The translations under genes and the position numbers were made by a program. 64,000 nt of DNA, from assembly GCA_965112965.1 (NCBI GenBank), contig CBCOTE010000007.1, forward strand, positions 62,001-126,000. Reading direction: 5' to 3'. A model generated the notes under the pieces. The model made no database searches. It saw only the letters and a program-made list of their open reading frames with translations, and was not told the DNA's origin. Below are positions 56,261-64,000 of the stretch, in pieces. The stretch is from CBCOTE01 sp965112965 (GTDB lineage: Bacteria; Desulfobacterota; Desulfovibrionia; Desulfovibrionales; Desulfovibrionaceae). Every line of letters starts with the position of its first letter. The first letter of the stretch is position 1.

Positions 56261-56296
56261 AAAAAAATAACTGAAGCTTTCGCCAGACAACTTCAG
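56261..56296 (-). terminator. Intrinsic terminator of the dnaG-rpoD operon
   Basis: On the minus strand CTGAAGTT and AGCTTCAG (56296-56289 and 56278-56271) form an eight-pair stem (one G-T) with a ten-base loop, followed by TTA and seven T. It begins five bases after the rpoD stop. No T-run on the plus side, so it acts on the minus strand only. Confidence 0.85.
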
Positions 56297-56300
56297 CCAG

Positions 56301-58067
56301 CTAATTTTCATAGTAAGAGCGCAACTGCTGACTACGTACTGGATGCCGTAACTTACGCAGGGCCTTAGCCTCAATCTGACGAATACGCTCGCGAGTAACA
56401 TTGAATAATTTGCCTACCTCTTCCAGGGTATGGTCGGACTTCTCGCCAATGCCAAAGCGCTTACGCAGCACCTGCTCCTCACGAGGGGTCAGGTCAGCCA
56501 ATACGCCGGCGATTTGTTCTCCCAGTTTGGTGTTGACCACCTCCTCAGCTGGGGCCACAGCCTTCTTGTCCTCTATAAAATCTCCCAGACTAGAATCTTC
56601 CTCGTCGCCAATAGGCGTTTCCAAAGAGATAGGCTCTTTGGCAATCTTAAGAACCTTCTTGACCTTATCTAGAGGGTAGTCCATGCGCTCGGCGATTTCT
56701 TCTGGGTTCGGATCGCGACCCAACTCCTGAACGAGATAGCGGGAAGTGCGGATAAGCTTATTGATAGTCTCGATCATATGAACCGGAATGCGAATAGTGC
56801 GAGCTTGGTCGGCAATAGCACGAGTGATGGCCTGGCGGATCCACCAGGTGGCATAGGTAGAAAATTTATAACCGCGTTGGTATTCAAACTTGTCCACAGC
56901 TTTCATGAGGCCAATGTTGCCTTCCTGTATTAAGTCTAAAAACTGCAGGCCGCGGTTAGTGTACTTTTTGGCAATGGAAACTACCAGGCGCAGGGTCGAA
57001 CGGATGAGCTCCTGTTTAGCGCGTTGAGCCGCAACAGAACCACGCCGAATGCGCCATAGTACCTCCTCCAGCTCCAGAGCATGATGGCAGCACTTATTTT
57101 GAAGCCGGTCCAAGATTTCCATTTTGCCCAAAATCATCTCCTTAAATGAGAAGATCTCATCCACAGTCATGCCCATGAAGTCGGCTGCCGCCACTGGGTT
57201 GATATACCGACTATCCAAATCGCGAAAAATCTGCTGAATCTCGGACTGGCTCTTGCCCACAGAGAGGATGTAGGCCGATAGATCCCTCTGACAATTGTGC
57301 ATCTGACGCACATAGTCGTTAACCGTGTCGATGATGCGGTCGATGAGAGTCTTCTCCAGCTTAATATCTCTAAGGCGGTTGACGATCTCTTCCTTGAAGG
57401 CCATAATTTCACGTTGAATACCGGCCACCCTGCGATCTACTCTAGCGCATTCGTCAATCTTGGTAAAAATCTTTCGCTTCTTGCGAAAAGAGTTCTTAAT
57501 CTCCTCCAGGAGATGAATAACCCGCTGACGTTGGTTCATCTCGTCCTCGCTAGGATCGCCCTCCTCGATAGTCTTAACCACGTCCTTGAGTTTAATACGG
57601 TTGAATTTTAAATCTTCGCCAACTTGAATGAGTTCCTCGATAGCTACAGGAACCTCAACCAGGGCCAAAAGCACATCCATTTCTCCACTCTCAATCTTTT
57701 TGGCGATGTGAACCTCGCCTTCACGATCTAGAAGTGGCACAGCGCCCATCTCGCGTAAGTACATACGTACCGGATCAGTGCTATGTGAGGAATAATCAAC
57801 GCTCTCATCGTCCTCGGTCAAATCCGGACCGGTTACCGTCTCCTCTTCGGCCACTTTGGGGACAGCACCCACTTTCTTACCATCTTTTTCCGAATCGACG
57901 ACAGCGATGTCCAGATGATAAAAAATTTCAACGATCTCCTCGATCTGCTCAGGAGAGTTAATCTCCGAAGGCAGAGCTTTATTAACTTCCTCAAAGGTCA
58001 AAAAGCCATCGAGCTTCCCTTTGGCTATAAGGGATTTTATCTGCTGTATTTCATTTAAGTTACCCAT
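56301..58067 (-). CDS. rpoD: RNA polymerase primary sigma factor (sigma-70)
   Basis: Housekeeping sigma factor of 588 residues. Region 1.1 is at the N-terminus, then an acidic stretch, region 1.2 (DPVRMYLREMGAVPLLDREGE), region 2.4 with YATWWIRQAITRAIADQ, and region 4.2 with TLEEVGKLFNVTRERIRQIEA. The end LRHPVRSQQLRSYYEN is typical. GGGAGGAACG precedes ATG 58067. It follows dnaG by 16 bases and ends in a good terminator. The sigma-70 promoters proposed in this window match its expected consensus. Confidence 0.97.
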   Translation of the reverse strand: MGNLNEIQQIKSLIAKGKLDGFLTFEEVNKALPSEINSPEQIEEIVEIFYHLDIAVVDSEKDGKKVGAVPKVAEEETVTGPDLTEDDESVDYSSHSTDPVRMYLREMGAVPLLDREGEVHIAKKIESGEMDVLLALVEVPVAIEELIQVGEDLKFNRIKLKDVVKTIEEGDPSEDEMNQRQRVIHLLEEIKNSFRKKRKIFTKIDECARVDRRVAGIQREIMAFKEEIVNRLRDIKLEKTLIDRIIDTVNDYVRQMHNCQRDLSAYILSVGKSQSEIQQIFRDLDSRYINPVAAADFMGMTVDEIFSFKEMILGKMEILDRLQNKCCHHALELEEVLWRIRRGSVAAQRAKQELIRSTLRLVVSIAKKYTNRGLQFLDLIQEGNIGLMKAVDKFEYQRGYKFSTYATWWIRQAITRAIADQARTIRIPVHMIETINKLIRTSRYLVQELGRDPNPEEIAERMDYPLDKVKKVLKIAKEPISLETPIGDEEDSSLGDFIEDKKAVAPAEEVVNTKLGEQIAGVLADLTPREEQVLRKRFGIGEKSDHTLEEVGKLFNVTRERIRQIEAKALRKLRHPVRSQQLRSYYEN

Positions 58068-58083
58068 CGTTCCTCCCTAGAAG

Positions 58084-59934
58084 TTACTCATCGCGTCTCC
58101 TAAAAATATCTTGCAGCTCTTTAAGGAGTTCAATGTCTCGTGGGGTGTCGTCCAGAATCTTCCCGGCTGTTTTAGCCCGACGCAGGGCAATTAAATAATC
58201 TCGACTCCGGTCCGCTGCAGCGACCCGGTCCAAGGTCTCGCATATCTCCAGCCATTCGGCTTCAGCCGTACCTGCCAGTTCATCTTTAACCAGTTGACAC
58301 TCCACCCACAACTGTTTCTCCTCAGCATCAAAAAATGATACCGGATCAAGACCCTGCTTGATAGCAACCCATAATTTCTCCCACAATGCTCGGGAACGTG
58401 ACGAAACGAGCAATTTAAGTACTCCTCGATCGTGTAACGTAGGCAGCTGTTCTGGATACCGTAGCACAAAATGCAAGACCGCTAATTCCCGCTGCGACCA
58501 TGAGACTTTAGTTTGAAAAATCGATGGTGTAGGTCGTAGTCTGGATTGGCCATCAGTTCGATTGGAAGACCAGAAGTCATGACTTCGCCCTGGCGATGCA
58601 CTAGGACCAGCCTGACCTACCGGTAGCATGACCCCCCAGATCGGCGCTGGCGCAAGGGTCTGCCGCAATTCAGCTTCTGATAGTCCTAGACCGTGACTCA
58701 ACCGTGGCAAAAAAAAAGCCAGAAGTTGTGGATCCTCAAGTTGATTAGAAAAATCCTTGGCCCATTTAATTATTTCTCGTCCCGATCCACCTTCTACTAG
58801 TATTTGCATACAGTAATCGAGTCCGTCGACAGCCTGGGCTATTATAACGTCCAGAGTCTCCTTCCCCACCCCATGCAACAAGCTATCTACATCTTCGCCT
58901 TTTGGTAGTTGTACTACCCGGCATTGCATACCCCGCACCAGAAACATTTCAGCCACGCGTATAGCTGCCTTACGGCCTGGCAAATCACCATCGAAGACGA
59001 TATCTACGGCTGAACAGAACCCGGCCAGACGCTTGACCTGCTGCGACGTCATAGCTGTGCCCAGCACCCCGCAGGCATTGGTATATCCAAATTGATGCAG
59101 AGTTAACACATCCATGTACCCTTCGGTAAGCAATGCCCTCCGGACCTGAGAAATAGTTCGGCGTGCCTGTGGCAGGCCATAAATGTATTCACCCTTTTTA
59201 TAAATCTCAGTATCACTCGTGTTGATATATTTGCCTTCATTCTCTTTGTTGATAAGAACTCTGCCGCCAAAGGCAATCCCTTGATTAGATAAATTGCGGA
59301 TAGAAAACATGAGCCGATCTCGGAACCGATCATAGGCTCCGCTCTGTTTACCTGGCGCCAATAGCCCCATAGCAACACCTTCATCGTCAGTTACGCCCTT
59401 AGTCCGAAAAAAAGTACGTAAACCATCCCAACTCGGCAGACTGAAGCCTAGTCCGAAGAGTTCTAGGATGTCAGGTGCTAAACCCCGATATTTAAGATAA
59501 TCACGGCAGGTTGCCCCAGCCGGACTAGCCAAATTATGACGGAAATGATCTTCTGCCCAAGCATAAAGCGCCAGATAGCGCTCCCGGGATCGTTTATTCT
59601 TGCCATCATATTCGACCGGCCAGTCACTACGACTTTGACCTGATACTAAGGTAACCCCGGTCTCTAAAGCTAGTTGAATTAGAGCCTCAGAAAATTCTAC
59701 TCCATTAATACGGCTGTAAAAATCAAAAATATCTCCGGCCGCCTGGCAACCAAAACAATAAAAAAAACCCTTCGCCTCATCCACAGAAAATGATGGTTTG
59801 GTCTCCTGGTGAAACGGACACGGTGCCATCCACCGGTGACCAATACGACGCAACTCCACATAGCGCTGCACCAAATCGACTATGCCAATAGCTGTTTTAA
59901 CGGCCTGTATTGCTCCGGAGTCAAATCCTTTCAT
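58084..59934 (-). CDS. dnaG: DNA primase
   Basis: Makes RNA primers at the replication fork. The N-terminal CHC2 zinc ribbon has Cys39, His42, Cys60 and Cys63 (PCPFHQETKPS, FYCFGCQAAGD). The TOPRIM domain follows, with LTEGYMDVLTLHQFG and VFDGDLPGRKAA. The C-terminal DnaB-interacting part is present but less conserved. Length 616 is slightly above average. The usual rpsU-dnaG-rpoD order is kept, but rpsU is now 2.2 kb away. Confidence 0.96.
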   Translation of the reverse strand: MKGFDSGAIQAVKTAIGIVDLVQRYVELRRIGHRWMAPCPFHQETKPSFSVDEAKGFFYCFGCQAAGDIFDFYSRINGVEFSEALIQLALETGVTLVSGQSRSDWPVEYDGKNKRSRERYLALYAWAEDHFRHNLASPAGATCRDYLKYRGLAPDILELFGLGFSLPSWDGLRTFFRTKGVTDDEGVAMGLLAPGKQSGAYDRFRDRLMFSIRNLSNQGIAFGGRVLINKENEGKYINTSDTEIYKKGEYIYGLPQARRTISQVRRALLTEGYMDVLTLHQFGYTNACGVLGTAMTSQQVKRLAGFCSAVDIVFDGDLPGRKAAIRVAEMFLVRGMQCRVVQLPKGEDVDSLLHGVGKETLDVIIAQAVDGLDYCMQILVEGGSGREIIKWAKDFSNQLEDPQLLAFFLPRLSHGLGLSEAELRQTLAPAPIWGVMLPVGQAGPSASPGRSHDFWSSNRTDGQSRLRPTPSIFQTKVSWSQRELAVLHFVLRYPEQLPTLHDRGVLKLLVSSRSRALWEKLWVAIKQGLDPVSFFDAEEKQLWVECQLVKDELAGTAEAEWLEICETLDRVAAADRSRDYLIALRRAKTAGKILDDTPRDIELLKELQDIFRRRDE

Positions 59935-62102
59935 CGACTCAGTCGCCTTATCCTTAAATACCGTATTTGTATGACTAGTCTCTTTTTTTTACCAACCACT
60001 GAAAATCAGTCCCAGTATGTCCAATTGACAACAGCGCAGCACTATCAGATCAAATTACCATCATCGTGTTCTTTATTGACCAAAGTATAAAACTGCCCAA
60101 ACAATAAAAAACTAAAAAATTTATGTACTTCTCAGTACAGGAGATAAATGTCACGGACGTGTGCAATTTATAGTATACCGCATTAACTAGTAAAAAAACT
60201 CTGGTCCTGAAACTGTACCAACTTGGCCAGATCCACGGCCGACATCTATATTAATCTGAATGAAAAGCTACACCTCGCCTGTCCAACCGACTAAAGTGCA
60301 TACTACATATCCCCATTTTGGCTGAAATCTTAGTCAAATAATCTCCTATGGCTTGACCCTTATGGCTATTCGAGCTAAAAAAATGAAGATATATCGCCCA
60401 TGGTGTAACGTTCTTATAATTAAATATGTTTCTTGGACATTTTGCTACGCTCCGTACGTAATCCGACTAACTTATCCATATATTCCGTGATAAATTAGCT
60501 CGTTCATATGGTATATAAATGCGGTCAATATTGATACTACCCAGAATAGGCACTGCATTAGTACAGCGTATAATCAAAATTTGTACAGTTGTACTTGTAA
60601 ACCACATTCAAAGATTTTGTTGTCACTTACCTAGTCGAAGTCGGGCGTATTAGAATTACTTATTGGCCTGCGGATCGAAGAACAACAAAGCCAAAAATAC
60701 GGCTTCTTAGGACAAAAAACATAGACCTTAAAAGTCAAAAACTATGAAATAATGGCCATGAAGACCCAGGCCTTCAAAAAAATTCACCTAGCACAGTTTA
60801 AGCTAGGACTACGTTCTAGAAAGGATTGTTAATTCACTCTGAATTCGTCCAGGACGATTAGGTTCTGTCCAGCAGCGTAATAAAAAACGCGATTGAACGC
60901 CAATAAATTGCTGGACATACGCCATAAAAAATATCTAACTGACCCTTCAGAATTTGCTAGTCACCCAAGTTCAAAAAAATCTAGTCGCCAGATACACGAG
61001 CTGCCTTTGGCCGCAAGCAGACCTACCAGAGCGGACGCTGATTCAATAAAGATCTTCAGTTAAATAGTCATATCACCAGGGTATTGCTGCCACTAATGAT
61101 CCATATATTCCGACCTGGTTCGAGTAAGGATATCCATGAGCACGGTTGCCAGCCAAAATCTACATCCACGGATTAAACTAGGAGCACGTAGCATAACATT
61201 TGTAAAAATAGTTAAATATCGTCCCGCCTCAATGATATGTTAAATTTACTTACGTACTGAAAGCAACCATGAGAAGGCATAATATTTGATCAGGCTGTTG
61301 CTCGACAAGCAGTGAGATAATCTATGTTCGGCCCGCCGAGATCGACCAGGCCCTATCTAAGGGTACATAGACCATTAAAAATTAACCGCAAACAGGATAT
61401 TTATGTCCATTTTTATGTGAAACTACTTCATCTCAAAAAAATAAAGCATTAGTCTACGACACGGCGTGGACTATGGGCAACTAAAAGTGTAGCCTCAGAT
61501 TCGAAAACGATATAGTTTAATGCTAATTCTAAACTCATAGTAATTTTAAGAGTTGGAGAATTCTTCATACCATTTTAAAAAAAACTAAATGTCAGGACCT
61601 GGGTTACCCCTGCAACTAAACGCTTGAGACAAAAAAACATACAAAAGTGGCAAACACCTTGCCGTCGACACAGTTTTAACGTTGGACGGTAGTAATGATC
61701 AATGTGGTGCACACATATCTTTCGTTCTGGCGATATCCAGGTTGATAATGGTAGCCGCAGCCTAGGCTTGAGTCCCCTCGTCGGCCATGGAACCAAAAAA
61801 ATAAAAGTAAATCGCCTTATTCCTAAGCATCAATATTGACCATGTTGGCCCGATTAGCAGCACGGAGCTACTCAGCCACTTTCCATCATAACTTGACCTC
61901 ACAAAGAGAGAACGTACATAATTTCACCATCCGCAAGCATAGCTCATTTAACGAAATTATTATCATAGCCATCTTTAAGATATTTATCGTATAAAATTAA
62001 TCCTTAATCCTGAAATAGCTAAAAATTACTTTAGGTCTACTGGACAAGACGCATAGAGATTAGGCTTTTCTAACCCAAACAAACTTATGGTTACGCCGGA
62101 GT
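59935..62102. other. Gene-poor stretch separating rpsU from dnaG-rpoD
   Basis: About 2.2 kb with no recognisable gene. In related genomes this interval carries yqeY-like and Smr/MutS2-like genes; I could not read any fragment of them on the minus strand. It shows the same scattered A/T runs as other gaps. No RNA gene was seen. Confidence 0.5.
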
Positions 62103-62303
62103 TTAGAGAAGGCTTATTTTCCGGAGCTTCTTGAGTAACCGTTTACGTGCCGCTGCCTTCTTCTTTTTGCGCATAACGCTTGGCTTCTCATAATGCTGAC
62201 GCTTCTTTAGCTCAGTGAGTATACCGGCCTTCTCCACCTGCTTCTTGAATCGGCGCAAGGCAATATCAAAATGATCTGAATCGTCAAGAAACACACCAGG
62301 CAA
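62103..62303 (-). CDS. rpsU: 30S ribosomal protein S21
   Basis: Small basic ribosomal protein of 66 residues that helps 16S rRNA and mRNA pair at initiation. PGVFLDDSDHFDIALRRFKK and RQHYEKPSVMRKKKKAAARK are the family sequence. The frame is open a little further, but a TTG at 62303 falls exactly where other S21 proteins start, with AAGGAGGTG nine bases upstream; the longer start would add residues not found in the family. So the start codon is TTG. Confidence 0.93.
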   Translation of the reverse strand: MPGVFLDDSDHFDIALRRFKKQVEKAGILTELKKRQHYEKPSVMRKKKKAAARKRLLKKLRKISLL

Positions 62304-62504
62304 AGGATACCACCTCCTTCCCAAGGGCCAAGCCTATTCGAACTTACCCTTTTACAAACTTTTTTTAATTTTAGCCCGTATTTAAAAAAACATCAAGCAT
62401 CATTTTTTAAAATTACTAGACTGAATACTATTTTTCACCCCCACAATGTATAAGACCCACCGTTAATACCGACGAACCTTTCAAAGAAATGTAGAAGTAT
62501 CTGG

Positions 62505-62699
62505 CTAATGATGATTACATGAGCTATCTTTACATATTACGGTTTTATAGAAACTTTTAATAATAACGATAGTCACACCTATGCCAATAAAGCCCACGGT
62601 AATGAAGAGAACGCCAAAAAAAATGGCGTGACTAGGTATCCACCAGGGTAGATCCCAAGGAAGTAAACTATGAATAGTCTCACCGTGCAGCATCATTCC
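62505..62699 (-). CDS. Small membrane protein downstream of HU
   Basis: Protein of 64 residues from ATG 62699, which follows GGAGGA by one or two bases of spacing (two ATGs in a row; the second may be used). The N-terminus is HGETIHSLLPWDLPWWIP, rich in tryptophan and proline, then one hydrophobic segment (FFGVLFITVGFIGIGVTIVII), then a short tail with CKDSSC. The frame is open further upstream, but that part overlaps the HU gene. I do not recognise its function; similar small proteins beside HU and rpsU are plausible in Desulfovibrio. Spacing (five bases after the HU stop) implies cotranscription with HU. Confidence 0.7.
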   Translation of the reverse strand, partial: GMMLHGETIHSLLPWDLPWWIPSHAIFFGVLFITVGFIGIGVTIVIIKSFYKTVICKDSSCNHH

Positions 62700-62706
62700 T
62701 CCAGAA

Positions 62707-62979
62707 TTATTGTACAGTATCTTTGAGAAGCTTGCCGACCCGAAACTTGACCACTTTAGACTCAGGAATAACGATTTCATCGCCAGTGCGAGGATTACGA
62801 CCTTTACGAGACTTTCGAGTCTCTACTACGAAAGTGCCGAATCCAGTAAGGGTCAGCTTCTGGTCTTTAACGAGCGTCTCTTCTACGGCCTGGACAAAAG
62901 CATTAAATATGCGTTCTGTATCGACCTTAGTCATTTTTGCTTTTTCTGCAATCTTTACAATTAAATCCGACTTAGTCAT
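62707..62979 (-). CDS. HU-family DNA-binding protein
   Basis: Second nucleoid protein of the window, 90 residues from ATG 62979. KLTLTGFGTFVVETRKSRKGRNPRTGDEI is the signature and arm, seen in two adjoining pieces. AGAGGAGG lies nine bases before ATG 62979; an ATG nine bases upstream (62988) overlaps that site and so is less likely. Closer to HU than the protein at 11811-12086. Its neighbours are rsmA, the small membrane protein and rpsU. Confidence 0.92.
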   Translation of the reverse strand: MTKSDLIVKIAEKAKMTKVDTERIFNAFVQAVEETLVKDQKLTLTGFGTFVVETRKSRKGRNPRTGDEIVIPESKVVKFRVGKLLKDTVQ

Positions 62980-63174
62980 TAGCAACATCCTCCTCTAAAT
63001 TAACTACCTGCCGGTATCTTCCTTGCAGCAGTACCTGCATGTGCTTGGTCGAGCCAGTTCTACGTCCTCCTTTTCTACCACTAAGAACCTAAAGACATCA
63101 ACGACATAATAAAAATTAAGCGTTGCGATAAAAAAATAATTGATTGGACCAAAAAACACTTTTTACCTTGAAAG

Positions 63175-63990
63175 TCAAGTGGAAGAACGCTCATCAATAA
63201 TCTGTGACAAGGATTTAAAGGCCCTTACTGACAATTCCTCAGGGCGACTATGCGGCCCGTGGCCGAATGCCTCTAATTGCTTCTCCAAGGCCTCACTCCA
63301 CCAATCCTTGAGTATCGTATGGAGTTGCTTGCGCCTTTGTTGAAAGCAGCGGGCGATCAGCCGCGACAAAAAGACTTGATGAACCGGCTGTCTGTCTATA
63401 GGTAATGGAACAAAGATGAGTACGGCCGAGTTTATCTTAGGTCGAGGACGGAATGCCTGGGGCCCTACGCAAAAGGCCAGACGCGGCGTAACGAAACTCT
63501 GTACCCAAACTGATATAGCGCCGTAGTCTTTTGATCCTGGATGAGCGACCAAACGCTCGCCGACCTCCTTTTGAACCATAAATACCGCTAAACTAAGGCT
63601 GGCCATACGTGATACAATATCCCAAATGAGGGGCGAAGCGATATTATAGGGCAGATTGCCTAAAATTTTCCAAGTTTGTCCTGGAGTCAGATTTTCCCAA
63701 GCGAAGGTGAGGGCGTCGACCACAACCATAGCTACGTCTGGATATTCACGTTTAGTTATAAAGGCCCAATAGCGGTCACGTTCTAAAGCACCAAACCAAG
63801 CATGCGGCGTACGTATAATAAACCTGGTCAAGGCTCCGGAACCAGGGCCTATTTCCAACACACGGTCCTCAGGCCCGATAGCTGCCAAGTTCACGATCTT
63901 GCGGGAGATATTACGATCCACGAGAAAGTGTTGCCCCAAACGATTGTCAGCAGCCCGGAAACAGACGACAGGTATATCGTTCCAATTCAT
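63175..63990 (-). CDS. rsmA: 16S rRNA (adenine1518/1519-N6)-dimethyltransferase
   Basis: Dimethylates two adjacent adenosines in helix 45 of 16S rRNA. NRLGQHFLVDRNI, EIGPGSGALTRF (SAM-binding) and LGNLPYNIASPL (catalytic) are present; the C-terminal helical domain with RRKQLHTILKDWW is complete. Length 271. The start ATG 63990 is 11 bases from the window edge, and an upstream start beyond the edge cannot be excluded, though the N-terminus fits. Confidence 0.94.
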   Translation of the reverse strand: MNWNDIPVVCFRAADNRLGQHFLVDRNISRKIVNLAAIGPEDRVLEIGPGSGALTRFIIRTPHAWFGALERDRYWAFITKREYPDVAMVVVDALTFAWENLTPGQTWKILGNLPYNIASPLIWDIVSRMASLSLAVFMVQKEVGERLVAHPGSKDYGAISVWVQSFVTPRLAFCVGPQAFRPRPKINSAVLIFVPLPIDRQPVHQVFLSRLIARCFQQRRKQLHTILKDWWSEALEKQLEAFGHGPHSRPEELSVRAFKSLSQIIDERSST

Positions 63991-64000
63991 ATTGCTGGAC

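Noticed and set aside
62707..62998. Plus-strand open frames opposite the HU gene
   Set aside because: They are antisense mirrors of the HU coding sequence with no family resemblance.

Overview
The window looks like part of the chromosome of a Desulfovibrio-like bacterium (Desulfovibrionales) whose genome is shrinking, most likely an endosymbiont or other strictly host-associated lineage. Three things point to the lineage: the adenylate kinase, the PxxKW cysteine-rich protein and the CBS protein read as Desulfovibrio-type, and gene order within the blocks (pyrG-kdsC-rpoN-hpf-ptsN-rapZ-PTS, sirC-ccsA-hemA, dapF-dapA, glyQ-glyS, pdxJ-acpS-nnr-CBS-tsaE-lysC, dnaG-rpoD) fits that group. Three things point to reduction: intact housekeeping genes are separated by long stretches of 0.5-2.2 kb without genes, several of those stretches hold recognisable gene corpses, and accessory functions (flagellar regulation, c-di-GMP, PTS-Ntr, lptCAB, branched-chain amino acid synthesis) are the ones decayed or missing. 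I judged lineage by eye from protein sequence and synteny; no search was run.

Layout. 1-2147 has no recognisable gene. 2154-15125 (all +): PxxKW protein, mnmG, a decayed gene, corC, lnt, prfB (with its programmed frameshift), GGDEF and flhG pseudogenes, an HU/IHF protein, a decayed stretch, dapF, dapA. 16211-25257 (all -): pyrG, kdsC, (lptCAB lost), rpoN, hpf, ptsN remnant, rapZ, mannose-type PTS EIIA/EIIB/EIIC and ppaC. 26324-36273 (all +): tadA, tRNA-Ser(CGA), a 2.1-kb gap, sirC-ccsA-hemA, a start-less small ORF, then tilS fused in frame to thi4, thiE and adk. 38026-49509 (all -): mfd, a SurA-like lipoprotein, surA, rodZ, recO, glyQ, glyS, rpsT. 50809-55872 (all +): pdxJ, acpS, nnr, CBS pseudogene, tsaE, lysC and a cimA remnant. 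56301-63990 (all -): rsmA, an HU protein, a small membrane protein, rpsU, a 2.2-kb gap, dnaG, rpoD. Every change of coding strand falls in a gene-poor gap.

What the genes do together: translation and tRNA modification (mnmG, tilS, tadA, tsaE, prfB, glyQS, rpsT, rpsU, hpf, rsmA), transcription and replication (rpoD, rpoN, dnaG, mfd, recO, two HU-type proteins), lysine/diaminopimelate supply (lysC, dapA, dapF), cofactors (thi4, thiE, pdxJ, hemA, sirC), envelope (lnt, rodZ, two SurA-like chaperones, kdsC) and repair of damaged NAD(P)H (nnr).

I saw no CRISPR array, insertion sequence, prophage, toxin or defence island, and no multi-gene system I would call new. The observations most worth checking are the TilS-Thi4 in-frame fusion with an internal ribosome-binding site, the SPY (rather than SPF) codon-reading tripeptide in RF2, the loss of lptCAB and of a working ptsN from a conserved operon, an unexplained 17/19-bp inverted repeat at 5701-5749, and an intrinsic terminator sitting almost on the surA start codon.
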